DNA of 64,000 nt from Burhinus oedicnemus. Lineage: Eukaryota > Chordata > Aves > Charadriiformes > Burhinidae. Position numbers and translations under genes: made by a program. Positions within the stretch are counted from its first letter, which is position 1, and every line of letters starts with the position of its first letter. Of this stretch, positions 12,501 through 23,564 are shown piece after piece. The notes beneath the pieces were generated by a model. That model saw only the letters and a program-made list of their open reading frames with translations, was not told where the DNA came from and searched no databases. The stretch spans positions 1,346,408 to 1,410,407 of the forward strand of contig VFFE01007619.1 in assembly GCA_008921705.1 (NCBI GenBank). Reading direction: 5' to 3'.

Positions 12501-15500
12501 AATATTCATGCATATAGAAAATCTGTTCCATTGTATTTTCTTTTACTTTTACTGAATCTTCATATTTGCTTGGATGGCTGTCCATTTTTTTTCCACTGTT
12601 TAGTTTTGTTTTGGCCATGTTTTAAATGAGTTGCGTGTGCCTTCTACTGGAATTTGAAGATAAGAAGGAAGAATTGGACTATTCTTGTTTTCCTGTAAAG
12701 ATGATTCTGTGTTTCTGCTTGTACCCTTATTTTGTGTTGGTCTTCATATCCACATAACCCCAAGTCAATGTTTGGAGTAACTGAAAACCAGGAGGGAATC
12801 TAGAGTGATTGTTTTACTAAGATGCAAAGATATGCTGAAAGTGATCACAGACATTCCAAATACTACATATAGGAGCAAATCTGAAAGCAGAAATGGCTGG
12901 TGGACACAAGGGTGACAGAAGGGTTGTGGGTATTGTAGCGTGTTCAAGCTCATTGAGACAGCATCATGGCAGAAGTGGTAGGGTTTTGCTTTAACTAGTG
13001 CTTAGCAGCCTTGGAAAGCTAAAACTCGGATACTGCAGTTGTCTGTGATACGTAGAGATGATGCCCGCACCTGAAAACTCGTGTGTGAACTCTTGCAGAG
13101 GCCACACAGCTCAAAGTTTTTGTTAATTTTTCCAGAAAATGTGCATCCTCACTTTCTGGAAGTCTTACAAGTTCCAACAGGCAAGGCTTCTGCTTAAGCT
13201 ACAGTGCATGGCTTCTACTGCCCGTAGGACCTGCAAAGATTGATCCATCGGTCTTAAAATGAATGTGTCAGTTCATTGTGTCAAAAAAAAAGATTGAGGG
13301 TGTTGCTGAGGGGGCATGTGAAGAAAGGTGATTGCGACCGCTGCCAGCAGAGAGTTCTGCCTGATTCTTCTCCTTTTTTGACATAGCGGAATTTGGAGAG
13401 GACACTTACTGCAGCCAAGTAACTTCAGTCTCATGTCCAGCTAATGTTACAGTGTGTTTCACAGATGGACCTGTACTGCATTTTTAGAAGTCTTCCACCA
13501 GTGACTTCCCAGTTTCTCCTCCCACAACATGTTTTGTCCTCCTTGTTCTCCTGTCTTTGATCAGACCATAAGTTCTTTGGGCATCAACAGTATTGACCAA
13601 CCTCCTCATGCTGTCAGTGTTGGATGTCTCAGTTGTTTGGGGCTATTCTCAGAGGTGTGATAGGATAACTGAGAACTAACTAAACTTCTTGTATACTACT
13701 GAAACAGACTAGTGTCCTAAATAGCTTTGCTTTATTCCCCAATTTTATGTGTTTGGGAAGGAAATGAGGTGCTTAGGCATTGGGCAGTCAGAGATTTAGG
13801 AGGGTTGTGCAGAGTGTTTCTCCTGTTTATCTGGAGTGTTGGTGTGTGGTGATTTTGCTTTAAAAGGTGCTTGTATTCATGGAGCTCCCTCCCTTCCTCT
13901 ACTTCATCCTTCCTGTGCCGTCCTCTTTGAAATCATGTTAGCATCCTTATAGGTAGGCTTTGGCCAGTGTTGATGATGTTTCCAAGTGATCTCCTTTAGC
14001 TTGATGATGTAATGAAAAATATACTTCTAACTGAAAACTTACAACAGCAACTGAGAAGGAAGCAGCAAAACCAGCATGTTTGTAGCTGGAAGGCATTTTC
14101 CTGGTGAGAGCTTCTTGCAAGAGGAGTGCTGCAGCCCAGAGCCTTGCTAGTGGGGCAGAGGGCACTTTAGAAAAGGGACATCTTGTGCTGCTGACCTGGT
14201 TTCATTTTAGGAAAGGGAAAGACTTAAAGAAGTGGGGTAGGTGTTCAGGGCAGTCTTTGCACTTTAGACTGTCAGTCCAGTTCTTGGATGTTTCGTCAGC
14301 AGAAAGTATTTTCAAGTGGGAAAAAAAAGGTTATGAAAGCTCTTAAACTGAACACTGAATATTGCTATCTTACTGTCTTAAAATTATGCAAATTTCTAAT
14401 GTATTTTTAAAGTGGCGAGGGCAATAGGATGGACTAATGACCTGCAAAGTTGCAGTTAAATAATTACTCAAAACCTATGAGTTTTTTAGCATGGAGAGCT
14501 ATGAAAGAGTGTCAAAAACATGCCCTTATATCCTTTTGAGATTTTTGCCCCTCCTTGTTACTTCAGTAGTCCTCTTTAAACTAGTATGCATTTTGATTAT
14601 AAGATTTCAGAAAGTGTACATGATTATCGGAAGTGACCGGTGATTCAGTAGACAATGGAGTACTGGGGTCTGAGCCGTAAGGAATGAAGTTGTTGGCAGC
14701 TGTTATGAAAAGCAATTTAAACGGATGAAGGGTGGGGAAGGTGAGTTGCAAAGGCCCTGATGTGGAGCTGGCAGAGATCTCTTCCGGACTTGGACTGGAA
14801 GTCATTCCTTCAACTAGTACACTTTCTTCTCTTCTACTGTTATAAAAATAGACAAAAGCTGTGAGAGCTCGGTGGTTTATTTTGGAGAAGTACTAAGGAT
14901 TTTGGGATACAGAACCTCAAATGAACCTTCTTCTTCCCAAGTGCCTGAGTGTGCTGCACTTGGTGCTTTTGTCTAAGTTTTTTGCTCAAGTTTGTGGAGA
15001 ATAACTAAGCTTAGGGACTGGACCCCAGCTCTTAGTGGCTGATGAGACAGGAGGCAATTTCTGCTGAATGCGGCCTTTTGAGAGGAGCTCCTGCTGTGCA
15101 TTGGGACCTTAAAACAACAAAAACACTTCTGAAAGTGCATTCATCCAGCCACCTGTAATAATTTTGCTCTTAGCATTCCTTCCTGTCCTGAAGCCTGATG
15201 TAAAGAAAGATGCCAGAGGTTAAATGCTACTAGTAGAGCTGGTGTGACAGGGCTGTGCAAAGTGGTTTTGAGGTCAGTATATTAAAAACTAAATGTGTTC
15301 TGCCCTACAGCAGTGGTGTAATAACTTCTGGAGGGAGGAATGGGGAGGAATAACAGGGTTTCCAGGAGGCGGTTTGTTTCAGAGGAGCTATCTCCCTTCT
15401 TGATTTTTCCCTACTCTTTGTAAAATCCTGCTGTGTGATGTGACTGTCCAATGGGTTTTGTTCTTATGCTGCCTATATGCATGAATATTCAATATTAAAC

Positions 15501-18500
15501 ATGAACAGCATGCTTCTGCCCTGCCCCTTCAGCCTTACTCCCCGCTCTCTACACAGTGGGTCCAGCAAGAAAGAAGCAGTTTTCATCCCTGGAGAACTCT
15601 TTGGTACATGTGAAATTTCTCAAACTGGGATAAAACAATTATTGACTTTTTATGTTTCTTGTTATATATCTTGTTATTACTTAACTGATCTTCAGAGACT
15701 AAGGCTAAGCTACAGCTTCCCTTATGGAAGAGTTGATATGTTGTCTGTTTGAAGAAGATAGTGTTTGAATTTATCACACCGTGTGTTTTGTGAGGGATAT
15801 TTTGCTGAAACATGCGCTGTAATGCCTGACCCCTCCTTTTAAAGGGATGCTGCATCCCCAAAGCTGCTTCTGCAAGTTCTTGTCAGTCTCTTGCTTAAAT
15901 AAAATTTAAGTGTCAATTATGTTAATGGTGGGATCATCCCCATATGCAGGCATTTCATAGTATACTTTCGTGCAAAGGTAATGTGTGCTATATGCTACAT
16001 GTGGGCCAGGTTTTGGTGCTTTTAATCAGGTTGAGCAATGTCTTCGTTTGTGAACACTTCTGTTTAATAAAGTGAGATTGCTTGTAGGGTAGGTGCAATT
16101 CAGCATGAGTAGGAGTTTCTGGAGTTGGCCCTTATTTATGAGTCAGTTGAGGATTTCTGCCTGATATTAGCATCTATGGATGCGGTAAGTGCATGGTGCA
16201 AGCGTCAGAGAAACAATGTGTTCCTGCCTCATCTATGTTTGTGGTAATTGAAGCCTTGCATCTTTTAAACATGTCATTGGGGAGGCATTCTGTGTCATGA
16301 CCTCTAAGAGACTTCCTCATGCTAAACACCAGTAAGAACTGGGACAAATTCTGATGTTGCCTTTCATAAACAAATATGCTGTAAATGTTTGATTAACATT
16401 TAGCTAATCAGCTCTTTTTAGATGTTGCTTAGAGATACTGTGGTTCATAGGGGAAATCTTCGTTTGATAGTGCAGAGGTGAGACATGGTGACTGGTTAAC
16501 AAGTCCAGATAGTCTTCTGCAACAGTCCGAATTCGGAGAAAACAGTTGGGGAATTCAGAGATTTCTGAGTCCACTGGTGGGGCAGAGTTGCTGACCCGGA
16601 GAAGCTATGTCCTGCTTACTGCTGCCTGATAACCATAATTGTGTAAGTTTTTGCACACCTTGATATTAAGTTTAGCCTAGTATTAGTGAGTTACTGATTT
16701 GCTATTGTTTTGACCCAGATAATTGTACTACAGATCTGTATTTGTTATTGCACTGTTGTGGTGAGATAAATTGTTTATCCCTAAAGCTGTTAGACTGATG
16801 TCTTTTACCAGATCCCACACTTGTAAATCAGTTGGGCTTCCTTAAGCCCCTGCAAGTGTTTATAATGATTATGCAGCCACAGCTGGAAGAACTCTGCATC
16901 ACACCAGAGTTATTTAGGCTTTACCTTAAATGGTTACATCTGATGGGAAGAAGAAGAAATTAGTTGAGCAGCGAAGTGAGGCATTAGAAAGCTCTTTGAA
17001 ACAGTTTCTGTCCCAATAAAAGTAATTATTGTGCATTAGACGGTAATGGCTCAAGTGTTCAGCAATGACATTGCTCAGCTGACTAATAGCTCATTATCCT
17101 TCTGAGGATGGTGTGTGTCTTGTGATCTACAAATAGATCAGCCCTTGCTCCACAGACGGGAAATTTGGTGCTTCTCAGAATGGTTTGGCACTTTGGCATG
17201 TCAAATCATTTTTGTAGCACATCTTGAGTGTTTCTCCCAAGCGCTGAACTGTAATCAAATTGATAGACATTGTGCTTTTAATAAAGCTGAATAAAGCAGT
17301 GTATGATTGCTGTTCATTTCTGTTCAATTGACTAGAGATTGACAAGAACTATGCAGCATTTAAACTACTAAAAAGCAGGAGGCTTAACTCCATTTTCGGT
17401 GTGGACAATCAAATTGAATTGATTTTACTTAAGAGTAGAGCCAGGCTTCTTCAAGAGGTTTGCATTTTGCAGGTGTGTTTTCTGCTTGAGGTTGTTTTCT
17501 ACTCTTCCATCCACTTTATGGAGCTGATATAATCTTACTCAGTTGGGAAGGAACTGAAAAGATCATTAAGAACAAACTTTACTTTCGATTAAAAAACCAG
17601 AAATTGAATTGGAGGTGTGGGAAACGCCAGTGGAAGAAAAAGGTGTTCCTTGATGCTGCATTCCATCTTCTTGGAATTTCAGCAATTAAATTCAGGGGGT
17701 TTTTTTAAGGATCTGTTGTGAAAACAGCGCTTTCACTTTGTCGTTCAGCCTCATGGTGAATGGCTGTGTAGGGCAGATACCACTGAATAATTTTCTAGAG
17801 GGCACTTTAATTTGATTGTCCTTTTTAGACAGGTTTTTGGTGGCGGAGAGTGTAAATAATGGCTTATCCTTATTTTCCTTTGTTTCAAGCATGTTAATGG
17901 TGCACTCCACTGCTGTCCAGTGTGTGTATTTCACTTTAAGCTTGCAAAAATAACCTTGCATTCTGAACAGCCAAGCACAGCTGTACATCAGTATTGTATT
18001 TTTTATACCTTTCCTTACTATACTATGCGTTCCCTTATTCTGAAGGGTTAGCAGGCAGTCATGTTTCTGCAGGGAAGGGGACTCATTGGAAAGGAGCTTT
18101 TTCCTTTGTGAAGGCTATCATTAGTGTTGACTACTAAACTTAAGCTAATGTACCTTTGCGTTAAATGTAGCAATTTTTCCCCTATAAGTAGTAGTATAAT
18201 TGTTTATAAGCAGAGCTGTTCTCCCAGTTCTTCTAATTTTTCTACTGAGTGCTTTGCTTTAGTTTCTCTTAACTTAAACTAATACTTTTACAAAAAAAAA
18301 AAGCTCAGAACCCCAAAGTACTGGTTAAGGATGCTGAGAAGAGGAGATAGTATTACAGCTTAAAGGCTGGAAAGTTTCCTGGAAAGAGCTCCTTTCCATA
18401 AAGGAATGTTTCTTTTGGGCTTTTTTGTGGTGTTTTGGTTTTTTTCCCCCCAACTTCTAAACGTTCATTTTGGCAGCAGCAAAGAACCTGAAATTTTTGT

Positions 18501-18789
18501 TGATGGGGAGTTCTTTGTTTGTTTTAAATAAAAATGTCTTAATCTGCTACTAGGAATGACTAAAGAGAAATAAACTCTTATAACAGGAAGTGGGAAAGGA
18601 GAGTACGGAGGTGATAGCAGAAGTTGCTTCGTACATACTTGAGAGAACTGGAGGTTATAACCAGCTACCAGATGGAGATACCTCCATAGCAGAGATAGCC
18701 TTTTTTGCCATTCTTTAAAAATTAAATGGGCTTCACTGTCCCAGCAAGGTGACTTGAGAGCTGTGCCCTTAACTGCTTTTGTTTCTTAG
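536..18789 (+). other. UNC13B: UNC13B intron, about 18.3 kb
   Basis: This long intron separates the exons at 478 and 18790. The open frames in it are short, in all six frames, and none resembles a known protein or has paired, phase-compatible splice sites. It contains scattered T-runs (for example near 5490-5502 and 6037-6053) and no intact transposon. A TAAT-rich block near 16960-17110 looks like possible regulatory DNA and is listed among the findings. Nothing else can be supported. Confidence 0.7.
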
Positions 18790-19012
18790 CCTTTGAAGAT
18801 GCTGACAGTGCTGTGGATGATCGAGACAGTGACTATCGCAGTGAGACAAGTAACAGCATTCCTCCTCCGTACCACACGACGGCGCAGCCCAATGCCTCTG
18901 TGCACCAGTTCACTGTACCGTCACGCCTGCAGCAGCAAGGGGTCTTGCGGGAATCCTGTGCTGACACCCTACAAAATTATGATCTGGATTATCGGGAGCA
19001 TGTGGCCATCAG
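18790..19012 (+). CDS. UNC13B: UNC13B exon: conserved linker ([11 protein letters not shown] block)
   Basis: This 223-nt exon lies between acceptor tttcttag and donor ATCAG|gtgggt. It enters in phase 1 and leaves in phase 2. It reads [18 protein letters not shown] and continues [23 protein letters not shown] and ends [13 protein letters not shown]. The block with [13 protein letters not shown], a PPPYHT proline-tyrosine motif and PNASVHQ is a hallmark shared by Munc13-1 and ubMunc13-2, and the YDLDY...AI ending is Munc13-2-like. The region is predicted to be disordered and lies between the C2A domain and the calmodulin helix. Its last two bases (AG) can join in frame to the exons at 21477, 23565 or 33870, so it is the fixed upstream partner for the optional exons. 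Joining to 33870 gives AIS-PAGSSRYGSS, the standard form. Confidence 0.93.
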
Positions 19013-21476
19013 GTGGGTGCTGTCTTCTGCATGGCATTTCTTTTCCCATTGATTTTCCTTAGCAGACCCTAAAGGTGCCATGCTAGCAGAAGAGGGCAGC
19101 TCAATGGCTCTGAAAGGCTTCTGGTAGGAAGGTGTTACATGTTTTGTTAACACTGGGACTCTGCTGTGAACCAAGAAGAACCCATAAGGCTATGTGTTAC
19201 ACTAGATCTGGCAGTTTAGTGAATTACCTTTTAAAGATATGCTCAGCTCTGAGGTAATTTGTTCTTGGTTCTACTTTCACCTTAGCTTTTGAAGGCCAGA
19301 GCACTGGGCAATTGGTTGTTCTGGTACCATTGTGTAGGTACGCCTCCCAAGCCAGTGAAACACGGTCTTGCAGAGTTAGCTGATGAGGAGTTTCTTTCTT
19401 GGGGCAGATTTATTTTCTGTTTCAGATTAGCTCCTGTTCTTCTATTAGCTCTGACAAAACAGCATATTCAAGAAGAAAGTCTGTGGCCAATTAGGTTAGG
19501 GGTTTTTTTCTGTTATCATGTAACACTGTTGAATAGTGTGTTTTCTCTTTTGGTTTCCTTTGAGTTGTATGAAAGACAGTTTACTTGCTCTAAATTAGCT
19601 TTTTGACTGTAAATCAGTAGTTTTACAACTGCTTTTATCTTTTTTAAGTATTAAGCATTACAGCATTAACTTACCAGGATCAATGGCTGTGAACTAGAGC
19701 TGGTTGTGCTGGGAACTATGGCAACTTTCAAAACTGCTGTTTAAAATAAACGATGAGTTAAGCGCAAGGGGAAAGCCGAAGAACTTGGACAGTGATGGTC
19801 AGCTTGGTGAGAGTGGGTGTGTAGAACAGGCCATGCTGCTGTTTCTGCCTTCAGTGTGGAAGGAGGAGGCAGTTGCCTAAACTCTGTCACAGTTAGAGGT
19901 GCAGGGTTTTATATGTATTATAACCAATTTGTTCTACCTCATCCCCCTTGGTAAGAATGTTCTTGTTTCCTGAAGCCTGAATCTGAATTCAGTTGCCATC
20001 ACAGATGTATGGCTGAGGCTAAATTTTGCTCTTTTTGCCTTATGGTCTTTAATGGTAGAAGCTGAAGTTTCATGGTAACGTTTAATGTTGTTACTGAGAT
20101 TTGAAGCAGCAGAGGTTAATGTGCCACCAAAATGCACTTACTGCAGTGTGACCTGTCATTCTTAGTGCTGTTTTCCTAGTCCATTTAATACTTTATACAA
20201 AGCAAGTTACTCCCTTTCCCATGCTATTCTGTACTGCTGATTTGCAGTGGTAAAACTGCTGAAGATCTTACTGAGAGTCTGGGAAGATGAGCTGAAGCTT
20301 TTTCTTTACGGAAGAGCCAAGCTGAAAGTGGTATTGGTCCCCCAGCCTGGGGAAACCAGTGGGAGCTGGTTGTTCTTGAAGTTATGTGGCTTCTTGGGGT
20401 GGTGTTTACAGTACAAGTAATCTTTCATGGCTCACCTTGCTTGGAGGTGGGGCTGTGAACTTTTGACTGTATCTAATGGATAAATGTGTTTATAAGACCT
20501 TCCAAAGAAGCACTTCTGGTTTGAATTGTTAAGGAATATCAAGATGGAATATGTATATTTTTTTCTGGTTTCCTGAAGGTATTGATATGAAAGGATCTGG
20601 ACTGATAAAGTTTACTTAAAAACTAAGGGCTTTGTAGTCTGCTCTTGTCTAAAATTACTTTCAGTCCTGGAAGGTAAGTCCTAGATGGTGATTGATTCCC
20701 TCTGAGCATTCCTGTTTCCCTCTGCAATTTCCACATGTCCAGCAAGATTTTTTTGCTACATAGTTAACCTTAAAACTTAGAAAATGCAAATAAACAAAAA
20801 GTTACATGGGATTCCCTTTCTTACCAGTAAGGTATTTCTAATGAGAGCTGGCTGGGTAGATCTTAAATATTTTCAAAACTCAGTTGTAGCTGAGTGATGC
20901 AAAACCAAATTGTGTTTGATTTCTGCCCCTAGCAGCTCTAAGTGCTGTGGGCCAGGCAGCCACCTGATGAAATCAGTGTTTGTGGCAGACTGCAGTTGGG
21001 GATTGAGGAAGCGACAGCTTGTAGGAGGCTGCCTTGGGCAGACCCAGAGGAACCAGACAAAGTTCTGCTAGAACCTGTCTTGAGTTGCGCAAAAAGTTCG
21101 GTGCCAAAGTGCTTCAATTGAAACTAGCTGTACTAACACCTGTTTGTTTGTTTGTTTTCTAACAATATTTGTGTTTGGCTGGAAAAGTTCTGATCCTCTT
21201 TATCAGCTGTTACACATGATTGTGTTCTTTTGATAGAAGGGCATGTATTTTATTACACACACACACACAGACACCACCCCCAGCCTGCCCGGATAACAAG
21301 TATTATTCTTATTTGACCTTGAAGCGTGTTGTGCTTCCAACAGCCAGTTTGACTTTAGAATAACACACATCTTCCCCTCAGATTTTTTTTAAGCACTAAC
21401 TTTTCTTTGCAATGTTCATTTTTGTGTAACCATGTGTCCTCCATGTCTCCCTGCTCTTGCTCTATTTACTTCCAAG
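19013..21476 (+). other. UNC13B: UNC13B intron, about 2.5 kb
   Basis: This intron lies between the exons at 18790 and 21477, with a gtgggt donor and a ttacttccaag acceptor. It carries a short (AC)n run at 21255-21268 and a pyrimidine-rich 3' part. No coding exon is visible inside it. Confidence 0.75.
21255..21268 (+). repeat. (AC)7 microsatellite
   Basis: Seven AC units sit in the intron about 210 bases before the acceptor of the 126-nt exon. Intronic CA runs near exons are known to bind hnRNP L and can influence splicing. Any such role here is inference. Confidence 0.9.
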
Positions 21477-21602
21477 GCGATATGATAGCATAGATTCCAC
21501 TGTGAGTGGCCGAACTGACCTAGAGTCCACATCTGAGTCTAGTCAAATGACAAACCGCCAGTGCTCAATAGAGAGCAGGCGCTCTCTAGATCTGTCTGAT
21601 AG
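21477..21602 (+). CDS. UNC13B: UNC13B symmetric cassette exon, 42 codons
   Basis: This exon is exactly 126 nt and is flanked by phase-2 introns (acceptor ttccaag, donor GATAG|gtgggt), so it can be included or skipped without a frame change. After the joint Arg it reads RYDSIDSTVSGRTDLESTSE, then SSQMTNRQCSIES, then RRSLDLSD and a split Arg. It is Ser/Arg-rich, presumably disordered and likely phosphorylated. RRYDSID is echoed by YDTIDRRRKKK early in the giant exon. SLDLS near its end resembles the PxDLS-like motifs of the giant exon. No stop codon occurs and coding character is clear. Whether it is an alternative exon in all tissues cannot be seen. Skipping it restores the canonical ubMunc13-2 joint. 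Confidence 0.85.
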
Positions 21603-23564
21603 GTGGGTTAACCTCTTTGCAGCCTGTGTGCCTGTCTCCTTGCTGTTGCTGCTGTGAAGTGGTCTTGTGATACATTTCAGCTGGTACTTGCTGTTTGCCT
21701 TGGCTCCGTTTCAGATCTGTGGTACTTTAATGCTGGGCTGATATTGTTGTCTTTTTCTCCTCTCAGGTGTTGGACTTGTCATTGCTTTATTTCTAGTAAT
21801 AGGAATGCTTTGTAGAATAGCGGGGGAAACACTTGGGGGGGGGGCGGTGCTCAGTTAGGAAAAAAAAAATTAATTTCCTTTATGCCTAAATTAGTCAATT
21901 GTTGGTTCAGCATTTACAGCTAATGGCTCTTCAGGCATTCATGTAGCTCGCATTGCCTTCAGCTGAGATTTGGAAGGGCTTGATCCAGTAACTATGGTGG
22001 CCCTGGGAGTCTTCTGAATTTCATTGGCTTTTTAAAGAAAATGATTTCAATTACCAGCTCAAAATTGCAAGCAAGAAGTGCAGTAAGCATTCTAAATGGT
22101 GTACAACAGGGATCATTTAAAGTAATGAGTATCTTTCTAATTAGTGTAAGTTAACTAATACTGGTGGAAATGAAGCACTAAACCAACAGTAGTGGAAAAT
22201 GCAATGACCTATTTGTCTTTCAGGGCTATTCCATCAGTATCCTATGTTGGGGTGCCCCAGGCAACTCTCAAGGTGAAGACTCTTGTATTAGCAGTATCCA
22301 TACAATGTCCATGAGCCCTTTGCCCTTTCCCTTCTCTCGCCCTGCTCTGACGCAGTCCGGATGTGTGCCCTCATGCTCCTTAGTTCTCAACAATGAATAA
22401 TGTGAGACAAAGCCACAGTGCATCTTTCAGATGAGCATTTTGATATTTTATTTTTTTTTTTACATCTACTTTCTACCTGTTTATTGTTATGTAGGCTGAC
22501 AGGAACTCTTCTTGTGAGATTTAGATAAAGAGGAAGCTTTCTTGCTATTAGCCTTTGGGTTGTTGAACAGTTGAGATAATCCTTCTGATCAAGGGCTAGG
22601 AATTAATCCCAAAATTCCAAGGGTCATTTATTGGGTTCCTAGGAAGCTTCGAATTTGTTTGATAGCAAAACACTAGCTGCCTTAATGTATTCTGCCACAA
22701 TGGACAAGTATAGATTGCTGGATCTGTTTAGCTGCATTGTAAATGGTAAGTACAGATCCTGAAAAGCATCTGAGGCTTTCCACGGGCTAATATCCATCAC
22801 CAATGTTTTGTTTTGCCTTCTGATCCAGTAACAGCTCTGAGGATCTTCATCTTGTGTTGGTAGAAGCCCCCTGAGGGCATTAGCTGCAGTGAGAGCCCTC
22901 CCAGCAAAGAGGAGTGGTGGAGTAGCTGGAACTCCTTGTGTTGTTGGTGCGCACAGTTTGTATTTTGTCGCCTGTCCTGACTTCCCTGGAGCCCAGCGAC
23001 TCCTGAGTCCTGGCATGCAGTCTCTGCTCTGCAGCCACCCTTGGGAGAAACAAAGTGCCTGTGTGCTTTATGAATACTGCTAAAACAAAGTCTGCAGTGT
23101 GGAGTGACCGAAATGCATGCATAGCATAGTGGAATGGTGTGCGTGGGCACTGTATCTCAAAGTAGTCCTGTTACTGTAATAAGTGACTTTTTTCAGCATG
23201 CCTAAAAAAGTAACAGCAGAGTACTGCTACAGCCAAGGCTGTGTGCCCTCACTTGATCACAAAAAGCTGTTCTCCTTCAAACAGCCATTTCTAAATTTTG
23301 TGCAACTGTAACTGGTGGAATATCATAACCAATGCTGCTTTTTTTGACTATTTGATTGAAATGTAATGGTGGCAGATTGGCAGGTTTTCAGTTTTGTTAT
23401 CTCTGGATGGTTCTTATTTTAGTTTTCCTTTATTTAATGCATGTCTTTTCATTACTATTTTTTGTCCTTTCTAGCGCTCCTTTTAAAACTGTTATTTTCC
23501 CCTTTCTATTTTTTTTCTCTGCCTCTCTTCCTTTCCTTCCCACCCCCTTTATTTCTTATCTTAG
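21603..23564 (+). other. UNC13B: UNC13B intron before the giant exon
   Basis: This intron is about 2 kb. It begins gtgggt and ends in a long polypyrimidine tract (23474-23562) followed by tcttag. A ten-G run lies at 21835-21844. A possible 49-nt exon at 22224-22272 is listed separately. The frame of the giant exon stays open upstream through the pyrimidine tract as far as an ATG at 23356, but that stretch is translated splice-site DNA, not coding sequence. Confidence 0.75.
22224..22272 (+). other. UNC13B: Possible frame-breaking (poison) exon in UNC13B
   Basis: An acceptor-like tract (tatttgtctttcag) and a donor AAG|gtgaag bracket 49 nt. Entered from either upstream exon (AG|G), it reads RAIPSVSYVGVPQATLK without a stop. 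It leaves in phase 0, whereas every downstream exon here expects phase 2. Joined to 23565 or 33870 it meets a stop within a few codons, so inclusion would truncate the protein. No homology is recognised. It may be a chance splice-site pair. Confidence 0.25.

Noticed and set aside
23356..23564. ATG and strongly hydrophobic N-terminal stretch in frame with the giant exon, resembling a signal peptide or membrane segments
   Set aside because: It is the intron's polypyrimidine tract read as protein (runs of Phe, Leu and Pro). A consensus acceptor at 23563-23564 in the correct phase marks the true exon start.
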